A stretch of DNA of 64,000 bases from Vreelandella neptunia (GTDB taxonomy: Bacteria; Pseudomonadota; Gammaproteobacteria; Pseudomonadales; Halomonadaceae). Below the pieces are notes generated by a model. The model did not search any database. It saw only the letters and a program-made list of their open reading frames with translations, and had not been told where the DNA came from. This document shows positions 16,913 through 25,558 of this stretch, piece after piece (position 1 is the stretch's first letter; each line of letters starts with the position of its first letter). Position numbers and translations under genes: made by a program. The stretch is taken from NCBI RefSeq assembly GCF_022489065.1, contig NZ_JAKVTW010000002.1, positions 62,001 through 126,000 on the forward strand, in the 5' to 3' direction.

Positions 16913-18340
16913 ATGTTCCAGAATCTAAGTGAGCGTCTTTCCCAGACGTTAAAGTCGATTAAAGGTCAGGCTCGCCTGACCGACGACAATATCAAAGACA
17001 CCCTGCGCGAAGTACGCCGCGCGCTGCTTGAGGCCGATGTAGCACTGCCGGTCATCAAGGAGTTTATCGAGCGCGTTCGCGAGCGGGCGGTCGGTCAGGA
17101 AGTGTCCAAAAGCCTGTCGCCAGGCCAGCAGTTCGTCAAAATCGTCCAGCAAGAGCTGGAAGCGATCATGGGCGAAGCCAACGACGGCTTTGTGCTTAAA
17201 GGCTCACCGGCCGTTGTGTTGATGGCCGGTCTGCAGGGTGCCGGTAAAACCACCTCTGTGGCCAAGCTGGCCCGCTACCTGCGTGAACGCGAGAAGAAAA
17301 AAGTCTTGGTGGTGTCTGCGGACGTTTATCGCCCGGCGGCCATCGATCAGCTTGAAACCCTGGCTAAAGAAGTCGAGGTGGACTTCTTCCCCTCGCGCTC
17401 TGACCAACAGCCGGTAGCGATTGCCGAAGCGGCTATCAAACACGCCAAGATTCAGTTTCACGATGTAGTGCTGATCGATACCGCCGGCCGTTTGGCGATT
17501 GATGAAGCCATGATGGCGGAGATCCAGGCGCTGCATAAAGCGGTTTCCCCTCAGGAAACGCTGTTCGTGGTTGACGCCATGACCGGCCAGGATGCCGCCA
17601 ATACCGCCAAGGCGTTCAGCGAAGCGCTGCCGCTAACCGGTGTGATCCTGACCAAAGCGGATGGCGATGCCCGCGGCGGTGCCGCGCTGTCTGTACGCCA
17701 CATTACCGGCAAGCCAATCAAGTTTATGGGTGTCGGCGAGAAAGTTGACGCCCTGGAACCCTTCCACCCAGACCGGGTTGCCTCGCGCATCCTGGGTATG
17801 GGCGACATGCTGTCGCTGATTGAAGAAGCTGAACGCACGGTAGACAAATCCAAAGCCGAGCAGTTGGCCAAAAAGGTCAAGAAAGGCGATGGCTTTGACC
17901 TGGAAGATTTTCGTGACCAGCTTCAGCAGCTCAAGAAAATGGGTGGCATGGGCGGCTTGCTAGGTAAGCTACCCGGCATGGGGCAGATGGCCGAAATGGC
18001 CCAGGGCCCAGGGCCTGAGAAGGAGCTGGGCAAGCTCGAAGCACTGATCAACTCCATGACACCCAAAGAGCGCCGCAAGCCTGACATTATCAACGGCTCA
18101 CGCAAACGCCGTATTGCCGCTGGTGCTGGCCTGCAGGTTCCTGATCTTAATCGTCTGCTCAAGCAGCATAAGCAGATGCAGAAAATGATGAAAAAGGCAG
18201 GCCAAAAAGGCGGCATGCAGAAAATGATGCGCGGCATGTCAGGCATGATGGGCGGTGGTGGCCCGGGCGGACCAGGAGGCATGGGCGGCCCTGGGGGGAT
18301 GGGCGGTATGGGTGGCCCAGGCGGCTTGCCCCGGCGCTAA
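16913..18340 (+). CDS. ffh: Signal recognition particle protein Ffh
   Basis: Ffh binds 4.5S RNA and the signal sequences of nascent membrane proteins, and docks on FtsY (also in this window, at 40335). The 475-residue product has the N domain, the GTPase G domain with GLQGAGKTTS (106-115), DTAGR and TKADGDARGG, and a Met-rich M domain (QMQKMMKKAGQKGGMQKMM). The C-terminal tail is an unusually long Gly-Met-Pro run (GGMGGPGG repeats, about residues 443-472), longer than in E. coli. The neighbouring gene order ypjD-ffh-rpsP is conserved. Confidence 0.97.
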   Translation: MFQNLSERLSQTLKSIKGQARLTDDNIKDTLREVRRALLEADVALPVIKEFIERVRERAVGQEVSKSLSPGQQFVKIVQQELEAIMGEANDGFVLKGSPAVVLMAGLQGAGKTTSVAKLARYLREREKKKVLVVSADVYRPAAIDQLETLAKEVEVDFFPSRSDQQPVAIAEAAIKHAKIQFHDVVLIDTAGRLAIDEAMMAEIQALHKAVSPQETLFVVDAMTGQDAANTAKAFSEALPLTGVILTKADGDARGGAALSVRHITGKPIKFMGVGEKVDALEPFHPDRVASRILGMGDMLSLIEEAERTVDKSKAEQLAKKVKKGDGFDLEDFRDQLQQLKKMGGMGGLLGKLPGMGQMAEMAQGPGPEKELGKLEALINSMTPKERRKPDIINGSRKRRIAAGAGLQVPDLNRLLKQHKQMQKMMKKAGQKGGMQKMMRGMSGMMGGGGPGGPGGMGGPGGMGGMGGPGGLPRR

Positions 18341-18654
18341 GCCATCAATAGTAACGTGCGGATGCGCTTGGTGAGGTTGACGGCCTATTAGTTTTCTGGC
18401 TGTCAGGCTTTCCAAGCCGAGCGCATTTGCGTAGAATGCGGCCTCTTCATGCGTGGGTGTTGCCTAAAATACGGTAAAACGTAGCGGTAGCAGCCTCAGT
18501 GAAGGCCTTTAATGGTGCTAACAAAAGGTCATTCAAGCCGCTTTTATGTGGTTGTGTGGCAATTTAGCGCCAAGAAAACAGCACGAAGAGTGTTCCGATA
18601 GCGGTTAGCGCTATAAACACACTCTCGTAACCTCAACCGAAGGATAGTTATCGT
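18341..18654. other. ffh-rpsP intergenic region and rpsP leader
   Basis: These 314 bases contain no gene. They hold the rpsP promoter (18409-18437) and a leader of about 210 nt. Close to the ribosome site, the leader contains a small perfect hairpin: ATAGCG at 18598-18603 with CGCTAT at 18609-18614, loop GTTAG. I saw no clear ffh terminator. Confidence 0.5.
18409..18437 (+). promoter_or_regulatory. Sigma-70 promoter for the rpsP operon
   Basis: TTTCCA (18409-18414), a 17-base spacer and TAGAAT (18432-18437) make a plausible promoter in front of rpsP-rimM-trmD-rplS. Confidence 0.55.
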
Positions 18655-18903
18655 ATGGTTACCATTCGTTTGGCCCGTGGTGGCGCCAAGAAGCGTCCCT
18701 TTTACCACCTGACTGTTACTGACTCTCGTAACGCCCGCGACGGTCGTTTCATTGAGCGTATCGGCTTCTTCAACCCGGTTGCCCGTGGTCAGGAAGAGCG
18801 TCTGCGCGTTGACCTAGATCGCGTTGTTCACTGGCAGAGCCAAGGCGCCCAGTTGTCTGGTCGTGTTGCTGAGCTGGTTAAAGAAGCACGCAAACAGGCG
18901 TAA
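18655..18903 (+). CDS. rpsP: 30S ribosomal protein S16
   Basis: S16 is a primary assembly protein of the 30S subunit. The 82-residue length is usual, and the start [20 protein letters not shown] and middle [20 protein letters not shown] are family signatures. It opens the rpsP-rimM-trmD-rplS operon. AAGGATAG lies upstream of the ATG. Confidence 0.98.
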   Translation: MVTIRLARGGAKKRPFYHLTVTDSRNARDGRFIERIGFFNPVARGQEERLRVDLDRVVHWQSQGAQLSGRVAELVKEARKQA

Positions 18904-18977
18904 GCCTGCTTTTGAGTCTCGTTGTCTGAGACTTGTTGTGTGAGAAAGTATGAGTGCTGGGTTAGCTGAGGTCGTCG

Positions 18978-19523
18978 ATGACGCGTTTTGAAATAAGCCA
19001 AACTGACGACACGCATGTGGTGCTAGGCAAGCTGACTAGCCCTTATGGGGTGAAAGGTTGGCTCAAGGTTTACTCCTACACTAGCCCGATGGAAAGCATT
19101 CTCGAGTACCCGGAATGGTGGGTGCGCCAAGGTGAAACCCTTACGCGTATTAGCATCGTCCAGGGACGTCGGCAGGGCAAAGGCGTTGTGGTGCAACTCG
19201 AAGGGGTCGATGACCGTAGTGCGGCTGAAGCATTGGCCCAGACGGATATCCTGATGCCCAAGGAAGCACTGCCTAAGCTTTCTGACGGCGAGTACTATTG
19301 GCATGAGCTTGAAGGCATGGTGGTCTTCACTCAGGCCGGCGAACGGTTAGGACGGGTAAGCTACCTGTTTGAAACCGGCGCCAACGATGTCATGGTGGTT
19401 CGCGGTGATTCAGACGCAATCGACAAGCGCGAGCGGCTGCTGCCATTTTTGCCAGACAACGTCATTATCGAAATTAACTCCCAAGAGGGCCGAATGGTCG
19501 TCAACTGGGATCCTGACTTTTGA
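18978..19523 (+). CDS. rimM: Ribosome maturation factor RimM
   Basis: RimM binds S19 and assists late folding of the 30S head. The 181-residue product has the N-terminal RimM barrel ([22 protein letters not shown]) and a C-terminal PRC-barrel domain ([22 protein letters not shown] to [14 protein letters not shown]). It lies 74 bases after rpsP and overlaps trmD by 4 bases if trmD uses its TTG start. Confidence 0.97.
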   Translation: MTRFEISQTDDTHVVLGKLTSPYGVKGWLKVYSYTSPMESILEYPEWWVRQGETLTRISIVQGRRQGKGVVVQLEGVDDRSAAEALAQTDILMPKEALPKLSDGEYYWHELEGMVVFTQAGERLGRVSYLFETGANDVMVVRGDSDAIDKRERLLPFLPDNVIIEINSQEGRMVVNWDPDF

Positions 19524-20383
19524 ATAAGCCAGGTAGTGATGGACGTGCTGACTCAGTAGAGTTGGATAATGGCAATGAAACAGTCGCGCCTGCGTTGGAA
19601 AATGCGCCAGCAATGTGGATCGGTGTCGTGTCGTTGTTTCCTGAAATGTTTGACGCACTCACGCAACAAGGGGTGGTCGGCAGAGCGGTTGAGAAGCAGC
19701 GGATTGCACTTGAGTTTTGGAACCCGCGGGATTACGCCACTGATCGCCACCGTAGCGTAGATGACCGTCCTTATGGCGGTGGTCCAGGTATGTTGATGAA
19801 AGTCGATACCCTGCGCTCAGCGATCTTTGCAGCCCGTGAGCGGGCGCAACAAGCTACCGGCCTAGTGCCGACTGTGATCTATCTCTCGCCTCAAGGGCGC
19901 AAGTTGGATCAGCAGGGCGTTCAAGCACTGGCTTCCGCTGGGCCTTTAGTGGTCGTGGCAGGGCGCTATGAAGGCATTGATGAACGCGTGGTTGAAAGTG
20001 ATATCGATGAAGAGTGGTCAATTGGCGACTATGTGTTGAGCGGCGGTGAGCTGCCAGCGATGGTGCTGATTGATGCAGCGGCAAGGCTGATACCTGGCGT
20101 GCTGGGCCATCAGGATTCCGCTGTCGAAGACTCGTTTAATGACGGTCTGTTAGACTGCCCGCACTATACCCGTCCGGAAGTTATTGACGGGCGCCAAGTG
20201 CCCGAGGTGCTGCTAAGCGGTAACCATGCAGCTATCAAGCGTTGGCGATTAAAGCAGTCACTAGGCCGGACATGGCAACGCCGTCCAGACCTGTTGGAAG
20301 GGCGAACGTTAGATGCCGAACAGCACAAGCTGTTAAATGAGTTTATCGAGGAACACGCTCTGTCCACTTTGTCAGCGGAGTAA
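19520..20383 (+). CDS. trmD: tRNA (guanine-N1)-methyltransferase TrmD
   Basis: TrmD makes m1G37 in tRNAs to prevent frameshifting. It is a trefoil-knot (SPOUT) enzyme with [24 protein letters not shown] and [15 protein letters not shown] visible. Two starts are possible. A TTG at 19520 overlaps the rimM stop (TTGA) and adds a 31-residue acidic extension. An ATG at 19613 ([13 protein letters not shown]) gives 256 residues, matching E. coli TrmD (255). Neither has a good ribosome site. I list the longer form because of the coupling geometry; the core enzyme begins at 19613. Confidence 0.93.
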   Translation: MNKPGSDGRADSVELDNGNETVAPALENAPAMWIGVVSLFPEMFDALTQQGVVGRAVEKQRIALEFWNPRDYATDRHRSVDDRPYGGGPGMLMKVDTLRSAIFAARERAQQATGLVPTVIYLSPQGRKLDQQGVQALASAGPLVVVAGRYEGIDERVVESDIDEEWSIGDYVLSGGELPAMVLIDAAARLIPGVLGHQDSAVEDSFNDGLLDCPHYTRPEVIDGRQVPEVLLSGNHAAIKRWRLKQSLGRTWQRRPDLLEGRTLDAEQHKLLNEFIEEHALSTLSAE

Positions 20384-20541
20384 GCTGCCAAATAAGTAGG
20401 CTAGAGCGGCGGTGCAGGGCGAGAAAGCGCACCTGTGTCACCCATAACGACTCCCGCGTAGCTCGTTTCGAGCGCCGGGATCACGGCTTCCGCCACCCAT
20501 GATAGAGCGGTCAAGCCAACACGTTATTCAGGAGTATGATG

Positions 20542-20898
20542 ATGAGCAGCAAAAGCAAAGTGATCCAGGCGATCGAATCTGAGCAGATGGGCAAGGAAAT
20601 TCCTGCTTTTTCCCCAGGTGACACCATTGTCGTTCAGGTAAAAGTAAAAGAAGGCACCCGCGAGCGTCTGCAGGCGTTTGAAGGTGTGGTCATCGGTAAG
20701 CGTAACCGTGGCCTGAACTCCGCATTCACCGTGCGTAAAATCTCTCACGGCGTTGGCGTTGAGCGTACCTTCCAGACCTACAGCCCGCTGGTTGACTCGA
20801 TCGAAGTCAAGCGCCGTGGTGATGTGCGTCAAGCCAAGCTTTACTACCTGCGCGAGCGCAGCGGTCGTTCAGCTCGTATCAAGGAAAAGCTGGCTTAA
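20542..20898 (+). CDS. rplS: 50S ribosomal protein L19
   Basis: L19 sits at the 30S-50S interface. The 118-residue product has the signatures FRPGD-like [43 protein letters not shown] and [20 protein letters not shown]. Three ATG codons are consecutive at 20536, 20539 and 20542. The AGGAG at 20530-20534 is best spaced for the last (7 bases), giving MSSKSKVI. A leader of about 150 bases separates it from trmD. Confidence 0.96.
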   Translation: MSSKSKVIQAIESEQMGKEIPAFSPGDTIVVQVKVKEGTRERLQAFEGVVIGKRNRGLNSAFTVRKISHGVGVERTFQTYSPLVDSIEVKRRGDVRQAKLYYLRERSGRSARIKEKLA

Positions 20899-20973
20899 AC
20901 GCCGCTGCTCCTCGGGCGTTCTCGCCGTTCTTGATAGGTAATTTCTTGAATAGGCGTTGCGCCCAGATACCAG

Positions 20974-21007
20974 AACCCCGTCACCGCTTTGCGGGGCGGG
21001 GTTTTTT
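20974..21007 (+). terminator. Terminator of the rpsP-rplS operon
   Basis: AACCCCG pairs with CGGGGTT around an inner CCGC/GCGG helix. A run of six T residues follows, 80 bases after rplS. Confidence 0.8.
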
Positions 21008-21034
21008 ATAAGCTAATGCTGAGACTGCTGACGT

Positions 21035-21916
21035 ATGAGCGTTATTGATGCCTTTTTGGACGCCCTTTGGCTTGAGCAAGGTGCCAGCGATCATACGTTA
21101 GCCGCTTATCGGCGCGATTTAACTGCGTGGCAGAGTCACTTGGAGGGCCATGGCGAAGCGCTGCTGGCACCGCCGCCGGAGCGGCTTGCCGAGTGGCTGG
21201 CCAGCCGCCGAGAGCAGGGCTACCAACTGCGCAGCAATGCCCGGCTGTTGTCGACGCTGCGCAGTTTCTATCGTTGGGGGCGTTTGAATAACCAGGTCGA
21301 GAGTGACCCGCTAACCGATATCAAGCTGCCGCGGGTGATCCCCGGGTTGCCCAATACCTTGGAAGAGGACGAGGTGGAGCGCCTGCTGATGGCGCCGGAT
21401 ACGGATACTCCTCTAGGCGTGCGAGATCGCGCCATGCTGGAGCTGCTTTACGCCTGTGGCCTACGGGTGTCAGAACTGGTGGGGCTGACCGGCGATGCAG
21501 TGAACCTTCGCCAAAACGTGGTGAGAGTGCGCGGTAAAGGCGACAAAGACCGCTTGGTGCCTATGGGTGAAGAGGCGGCGGATTGGATTGCGCACTACAT
21601 GGAGACCGCGCGATTGGCCTTGATGAGCGACCCAACACGTCCAGCGCTATTTCCAGGCCGGGGTGACAAAGCCATGACCCGGCAGACGTTTTGGCACCGT
21701 ATTAAAGTGCATGCCATCACTGCAGGTATTACCCGGCCTCTGTCGCCACACACGCTGCGTCATGCATTTGCCACCCATTTATTGAATCATGGGGCCAATT
21801 TACGAGTCGTACAGTTGCTGCTGGGTCATAGTGATCTGTCGACGACCCAAATTTATACTCATGTGGCTCAAGCACGTTTGGAAAGCTTACATGCAGAACA
21901 TCACCCACGAGGTTGA
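21035..21916 (+). CDS. xerD: Site-specific tyrosine recombinase XerD
   Basis: XerD with XerC resolves chromosome dimers at dif. The 293-residue product has the core-binding domain (residues 1-90) and a complete catalytic set: Arg144 (ACGLRVSEL), Lys168 (RGKGDKDR), His239 and Arg242 (SPHTLRHAFATH), His265 (LLGHSDLSTTQ) and Tyr274. Length is normal (E. coli 298). It sits in the conserved xerD-dsbC-hom-thrC order of pseudomonads, which supports XerD over a phage integrase. Confidence 0.96.
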   Translation: MSVIDAFLDALWLEQGASDHTLAAYRRDLTAWQSHLEGHGEALLAPPPERLAEWLASRREQGYQLRSNARLLSTLRSFYRWGRLNNQVESDPLTDIKLPRVIPGLPNTLEEDEVERLLMAPDTDTPLGVRDRAMLELLYACGLRVSELVGLTGDAVNLRQNVVRVRGKGDKDRLVPMGEEAADWIAHYMETARLALMSDPTRPALFPGRGDKAMTRQTFWHRIKVHAITAGITRPLSPHTLRHAFATHLLNHGANLRVVQLLLGHSDLSTTQIYTHVAQARLESLHAEHHPRG

Positions 21917-21920
21917 ATTG

Positions 21921-22691
21921 ATGATGCGTCAACGCCGTTTTTTAGCACTGCCGTTACTAACACCTTTCTCAATGCTGACACTGCTGGTGGCAGGTAGTCT
22001 GCTACCAGCAGTTGCCTTCGCCGATGCCGATCAGCTAGCCGAATCTCTCAGCGTCAATGGCCAGAAGATGCCCGTAGAGGCGGTAACAGAGACGCCTATG
22101 GATGGCGTTTATCACGTGCGGTTGGAGGGCGGAGAATCTTTCTACTCCAATGCTGACGGCAGTCACTTCCTGGTCGGCGACCTGTATGAAAATGCACCCA
22201 ACGGGTTGGTCAACTTAACCGAGCAAGAGCAGAACCAAGAACGTGCCGATGCGCTGGCGGCAGTGCCTGAAAGTGAGTTAGTGGTCTTTCGTGGTGCCGA
22301 GGAGCCTAAGGCCACCATCACGGTGTTTACCGACCCTAGCTGCCCATACTGCGCGCGTTTACACGATACTATTCCTGAGCTGAACGAGCGTGGCATTGAA
22401 GTTCATTACATGGCGTTTCCACGAGCGGGCATGGGGAGTGCCGCTGCCACAACGTTGCAACAGGTGTGGTGCTCGGACAATCGCAGCGAAGCGATGACCC
22501 AGGCCAAAGAGGGCCAAACGATTTCAAGCTCGGCAAATTGCGACAACCCAGTGGCAGGTCAGTATGATCTGGGCAAAGCCTTGGGTGTGCAGGGGACTCC
22601 GGCGATTATTTTGCCCGATGGGCAGTTAGTCCCTGGATTTGTGCCACCCGAGCGCCTCACCGCCATGTTAGGCTTGGATGACGAGGAGTAG
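21921..22691 (+). CDS. dsbC: Periplasmic disulfide isomerase DsbC with a CPYC active site
   Basis: DsbC reshuffles wrong disulfides in the periplasm and is kept reduced by DsbD. The 256-residue product has a signal peptide (hydrophobic to about residue 33, ending PAVAFA), an N-terminal dimerisation domain and a thioredoxin fold. The active site is Cys141-Pro-Tyr-Cys144, the DsbG form, where E. coli DsbC has CGYC. The sequence after it (ARLHDTIPELNERGIEVHYMAFPRAG) and the cis-Pro loop GVQGTPAIILPDG are DsbC-like. The ATG at 21921 follows ACGAGG. A longer in-frame reading into xerD lacks a signal peptide and was not chosen. Confidence 0.92.
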   Translation: MMRQRRFLALPLLTPFSMLTLLVAGSLLPAVAFADADQLAESLSVNGQKMPVEAVTETPMDGVYHVRLEGGESFYSNADGSHFLVGDLYENAPNGLVNLTEQEQNQERADALAAVPESELVVFRGAEEPKATITVFTDPSCPYCARLHDTIPELNERGIEVHYMAFPRAGMGSAAATTLQQVWCSDNRSEAMTQAKEGQTISSSANCDNPVAGQYDLGKALGVQGTPAIILPDGQLVPGFVPPERLTAMLGLDDEE

Positions 22692-22824
22692 TGCCGCATA
22701 GATTAGACGGCATACAACGCTGAGATACTGTCTTAACGCGCGTGGTTAAGAGCTTATAAAACCGCTTTTAAGACTAAATTTAAGACCAGCACCGTCAGGT
22801 GCACGACACGAAAGGGGAAGTATT

Positions 22825-24141
22825 TTGAAACCGGTAAGAGTAGGTATTTGTGGTTTAGGCACTGTCGGTGGCGGCACCTTTAACGTATTGACCCGCAACG
22901 CTGACGATATTGCGCGTCGTGCTGGCCGCCCTATTGTGATTGAGCAGGTGGCTCATCGCAGTATTCATCCTGACTGCGATATTACCGGCATCAATGCTAC
23001 CTCTGATGTGTTTGAAGTCGCCACCAACCCCAATGTAGATGTCCTGGTGGAGCTGATTGGCGGTTACGACATTGCTCGCGAACTGGTGCTGACGGCGATC
23101 GCCAACGGCAAGCACGTGGTCACCGCCAACAAAGCGCTGATTGCCGTGCACGGTAATGAAATCTTCAAGGCTGCTCACGAAAAAGGCGTCATTGTCGCTT
23201 TTGAAGCAGCCGTAGCGGGCGGCATTCCCGTTATTAAATCGCTGCGTGAAGGCCTGGGTGCCAACCGTATCGAATGGGTGGCGGGCATTATCAACGGCAC
23301 CGGCAACTACATTCTTACCCATATGCGCGACGAAGGCCGTGCCTTCGAAGACGTGCTCGCAGAAGCCCAGGCGCTGGGCTACGCCGAATCTGACCCCACG
23401 TTTGATGTGGAAGGCATCGACGCCGCGCACAAGCTGACTATTTTGGCCTCAATTGCCTACGGCGTGCCGCTACAGTTTGAAAAAGCCTTCACCGAAGGCA
23501 TTTCGCGCATCACCGCAGAAGATGTCGAGCAGGCCGATAACCTCGGCTACGTGATCAAGCACCTGGGTATTTCCAAGCGTACCGATCAAGGCTTAGAGCT
23601 GCGCGTTCACCCCACGCTGATTCCTAAAGAGCGTCTACTGGCCAATGTGCACGGCGTGAAAAACGCCATTGCGATCATGGGTGACGCCGTTGGGCCGACG
23701 CTTTACTACGGTGCCGGTGCGGGCGCAGAGCCGACTGCTTCAGCGGTGGTAGCGGATTTGCTGGATGTCGCGCGGGATATCTCCACTGATCACCACTATC
23801 GAGTGCCTTACCTGGCGTTTAGTGGCATTGACGAAGATGTCAGTCAGCTACCCATCATGCCGATGGAAGACATCATCACGGCCTACTATCTGCGCTTGCT
23901 AGCAGTAGATCGCCCCGGCGTGCTGGCGCGGGTGGCCACTATTCTGGCCGAGCAGGGGATCTCGATTGAAGCGCTGATCCAGAAAGAGGCTACTGAGGGC
24001 GAATTGGTGCCGATTATTTTGCTCACTCACCGCACCAAAGAGAAGCAGATGAACGAAGCCATCCGTGAAATTGAGTCCATGGCCGATATCGCCGGGCCGC
24101 TAACGCGTATTCGTGTGGAAAGCCTGGACGAAGGGGAGTAA
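22825..24141 (+). CDS. hom: Homoserine dehydrogenase
   Basis: This enzyme reduces aspartate semialdehyde to homoserine, the branch point to threonine and methionine. The 438-residue product has the Rossmann motif GLGTVGGGTF near the start, the catalytic region FEAAVAGGIPVIKSLREGL, and a C-terminal ACT domain (DRPGVLARVATILAEQGISIEALIQKEA) for threonine feedback. Translation starts at a TTG behind AAAGGGGAAG. thrC follows after 6 bases, forming a threonine operon. Confidence 0.97.
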   Translation: MKPVRVGICGLGTVGGGTFNVLTRNADDIARRAGRPIVIEQVAHRSIHPDCDITGINATSDVFEVATNPNVDVLVELIGGYDIARELVLTAIANGKHVVTANKALIAVHGNEIFKAAHEKGVIVAFEAAVAGGIPVIKSLREGLGANRIEWVAGIINGTGNYILTHMRDEGRAFEDVLAEAQALGYAESDPTFDVEGIDAAHKLTILASIAYGVPLQFEKAFTEGISRITAEDVEQADNLGYVIKHLGISKRTDQGLELRVHPTLIPKERLLANVHGVKNAIAIMGDAVGPTLYYGAGAGAEPTASAVVADLLDVARDISTDHHYRVPYLAFSGIDEDVSQLPIMPMEDIITAYYLRLLAVDRPGVLARVATILAEQGISIEALIQKEATEGELVPIILLTHRTKEKQMNEAIREIESMADIAGPLTRIRVESLDEGE

Positions 24142-24147
24142 GCCAAG

Positions 24148-25536
24148 ATGCGCTATATCAGCACGCGTGGGCAGGCGCCCGCGCTCTCCTTTGAAGAGGT
24201 GGTGCTCACCGGCATGGCCAGCGACGGCGGCCTGTATGTGCCGGAGACGCTGCCGCAGTTTTCCCGTGAAGAGCTCGCCGACATGGCTGGGCTCTCCTAC
24301 GCGGACATCGCTTTTCGAGTGATGAAGCCGTTCGTGAACGGTGAAATCGATGACGCTACCTTCCACAGCATCGTGACCGAAGCCTACGCCACGTTTAATC
24401 ATGACGCGGTCGTGCCGCTTAAGCAGCTAGATGCCAATCACTTCCTGCTTGAGCAGTTTCATGGCCCGACGCTGGCGTTCAAAGATGTGGCGCTACAACT
24501 GCTCGGTCGTTTGCTGGATCACTTCCTGAAAAAGCGTGGCGAGCGCGCGGTGATCATGGGTGCGACCTCGGGTGATACCGGCTCCGCGGCGATTGAGGGC
24601 TGCCGCCACTGCGACAACCTGGATATCTTTATTTTGCACCCGCACAACCGGGTCTCAGAAGTTCAGCGTCGTCAAATGACCTCGGTACTGGCCAATAACG
24701 TCTTTAACATTGCCATTGAGGGCAATTTTGACGACGCCCAGGCGATGGTCAAGGCCAGCTTTGCCGATCAAACGTTCCTGAACGGCACGCGCCTGGTCGC
24801 AGTGAATTCGATCAACTGGGCGCGCATCATGGCTCAGATCGTTTACTACATCGCTTCAGGCGTTGCGCTAGGTGCACCGCATCGTGAAGTGAGCTTCTGC
24901 GTGCCGTCTGCCAACTTTGGCAACGTGTTTGCGGGCTATATGGCCTACAAAATGGGCCTGCCGGTGAAGCAGTTCATCATCGCCACCAACGCCAACGATA
25001 TTCTGCATCGCACGCTGGCGGCCAACGACTTCTCCAAAAAAGAGCTGGCGGCGACGCTGGCGCCTTCCATGGATATCGTGGTGTCGTCCAATTTTGAGCG
25101 TCTGCTGTTTGACGCTTACGACCGCGACGGTATGGCCGTGGCAGCATTGCTTGAGCGCTTCCAGCAGGAGCCCTCGGCTCTGGCCGATGCGCCGCTTGCC
25201 AAGCTGCGCGAGAAGTTCTCAAGCTATAGCGTAGACGATGCAACGATTCTGGAAGTCATCCGTGATGCCCATAAGCGCACCGGTGAGATGCTCGATCCGC
25301 ATACGGCGACCGGTTATATTGCCGCTGAGCGCGCCCGGGCAGACAAGTCCACGCCGATAATAACCTTGGCCACTGCTCACCCAGCCAAATTTGCCGAAGC
25401 CGTGGTGAAAGCCGGGTTCTTAGGCGTGCCACTGCCGCCGCATATGGAAGACCTGCTAGAGCGCGAAGAGCGTTACACCGTGCTGCCAGCAGAGCTTGCC
25501 GCTGTACAGCAGTATGTCGCGGAAAACCGGCGTTGA
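24148..25536 (+). CDS. thrC: Threonine synthase
   Basis: Threonine synthase converts O-phosphohomoserine to threonine with PLP. The 462-residue product starts MRYISTRGQAPALSFEEVVL, with the PLP lysine in HGPTLAFKDVALQLLG and the phosphate-binding loop in GATSGDTGSAAIEG. The overall length matches the E. coli/Pseudomonas type. It follows hom by 6 bases and precedes recJ by 22. Confidence 0.97.
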   Translation: MRYISTRGQAPALSFEEVVLTGMASDGGLYVPETLPQFSREELADMAGLSYADIAFRVMKPFVNGEIDDATFHSIVTEAYATFNHDAVVPLKQLDANHFLLEQFHGPTLAFKDVALQLLGRLLDHFLKKRGERAVIMGATSGDTGSAAIEGCRHCDNLDIFILHPHNRVSEVQRRQMTSVLANNVFNIAIEGNFDDAQAMVKASFADQTFLNGTRLVAVNSINWARIMAQIVYYIASGVALGAPHREVSFCVPSANFGNVFAGYMAYKMGLPVKQFIIATNANDILHRTLAANDFSKKELAATLAPSMDIVVSSNFERLLFDAYDRDGMAVAALLERFQQEPSALADAPLAKLREKFSSYSVDDATILEVIRDAHKRTGEMLDPHTATGYIAAERARADKSTPIITLATAHPAKFAEAVVKAGFLGVPLPPHMEDLLEREERYTVLPAELAAVQQYVAENRR

Positions 25537-25558
25537 AGTCCCGTTCGTTGAGACCCCG

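Noticed and set aside
16594..16914. A 106-residue minus-strand frame upstream of ffh
   Set aside because: It covers the ffh promoter, has no ribosome site and resembles no family.
18250..18330. Gly-Met-rich repetitive end of ffh considered as a frameshift artefact
   Set aside because: It stays in frame, and Gly/Met-rich tails are common in Ffh of this group.
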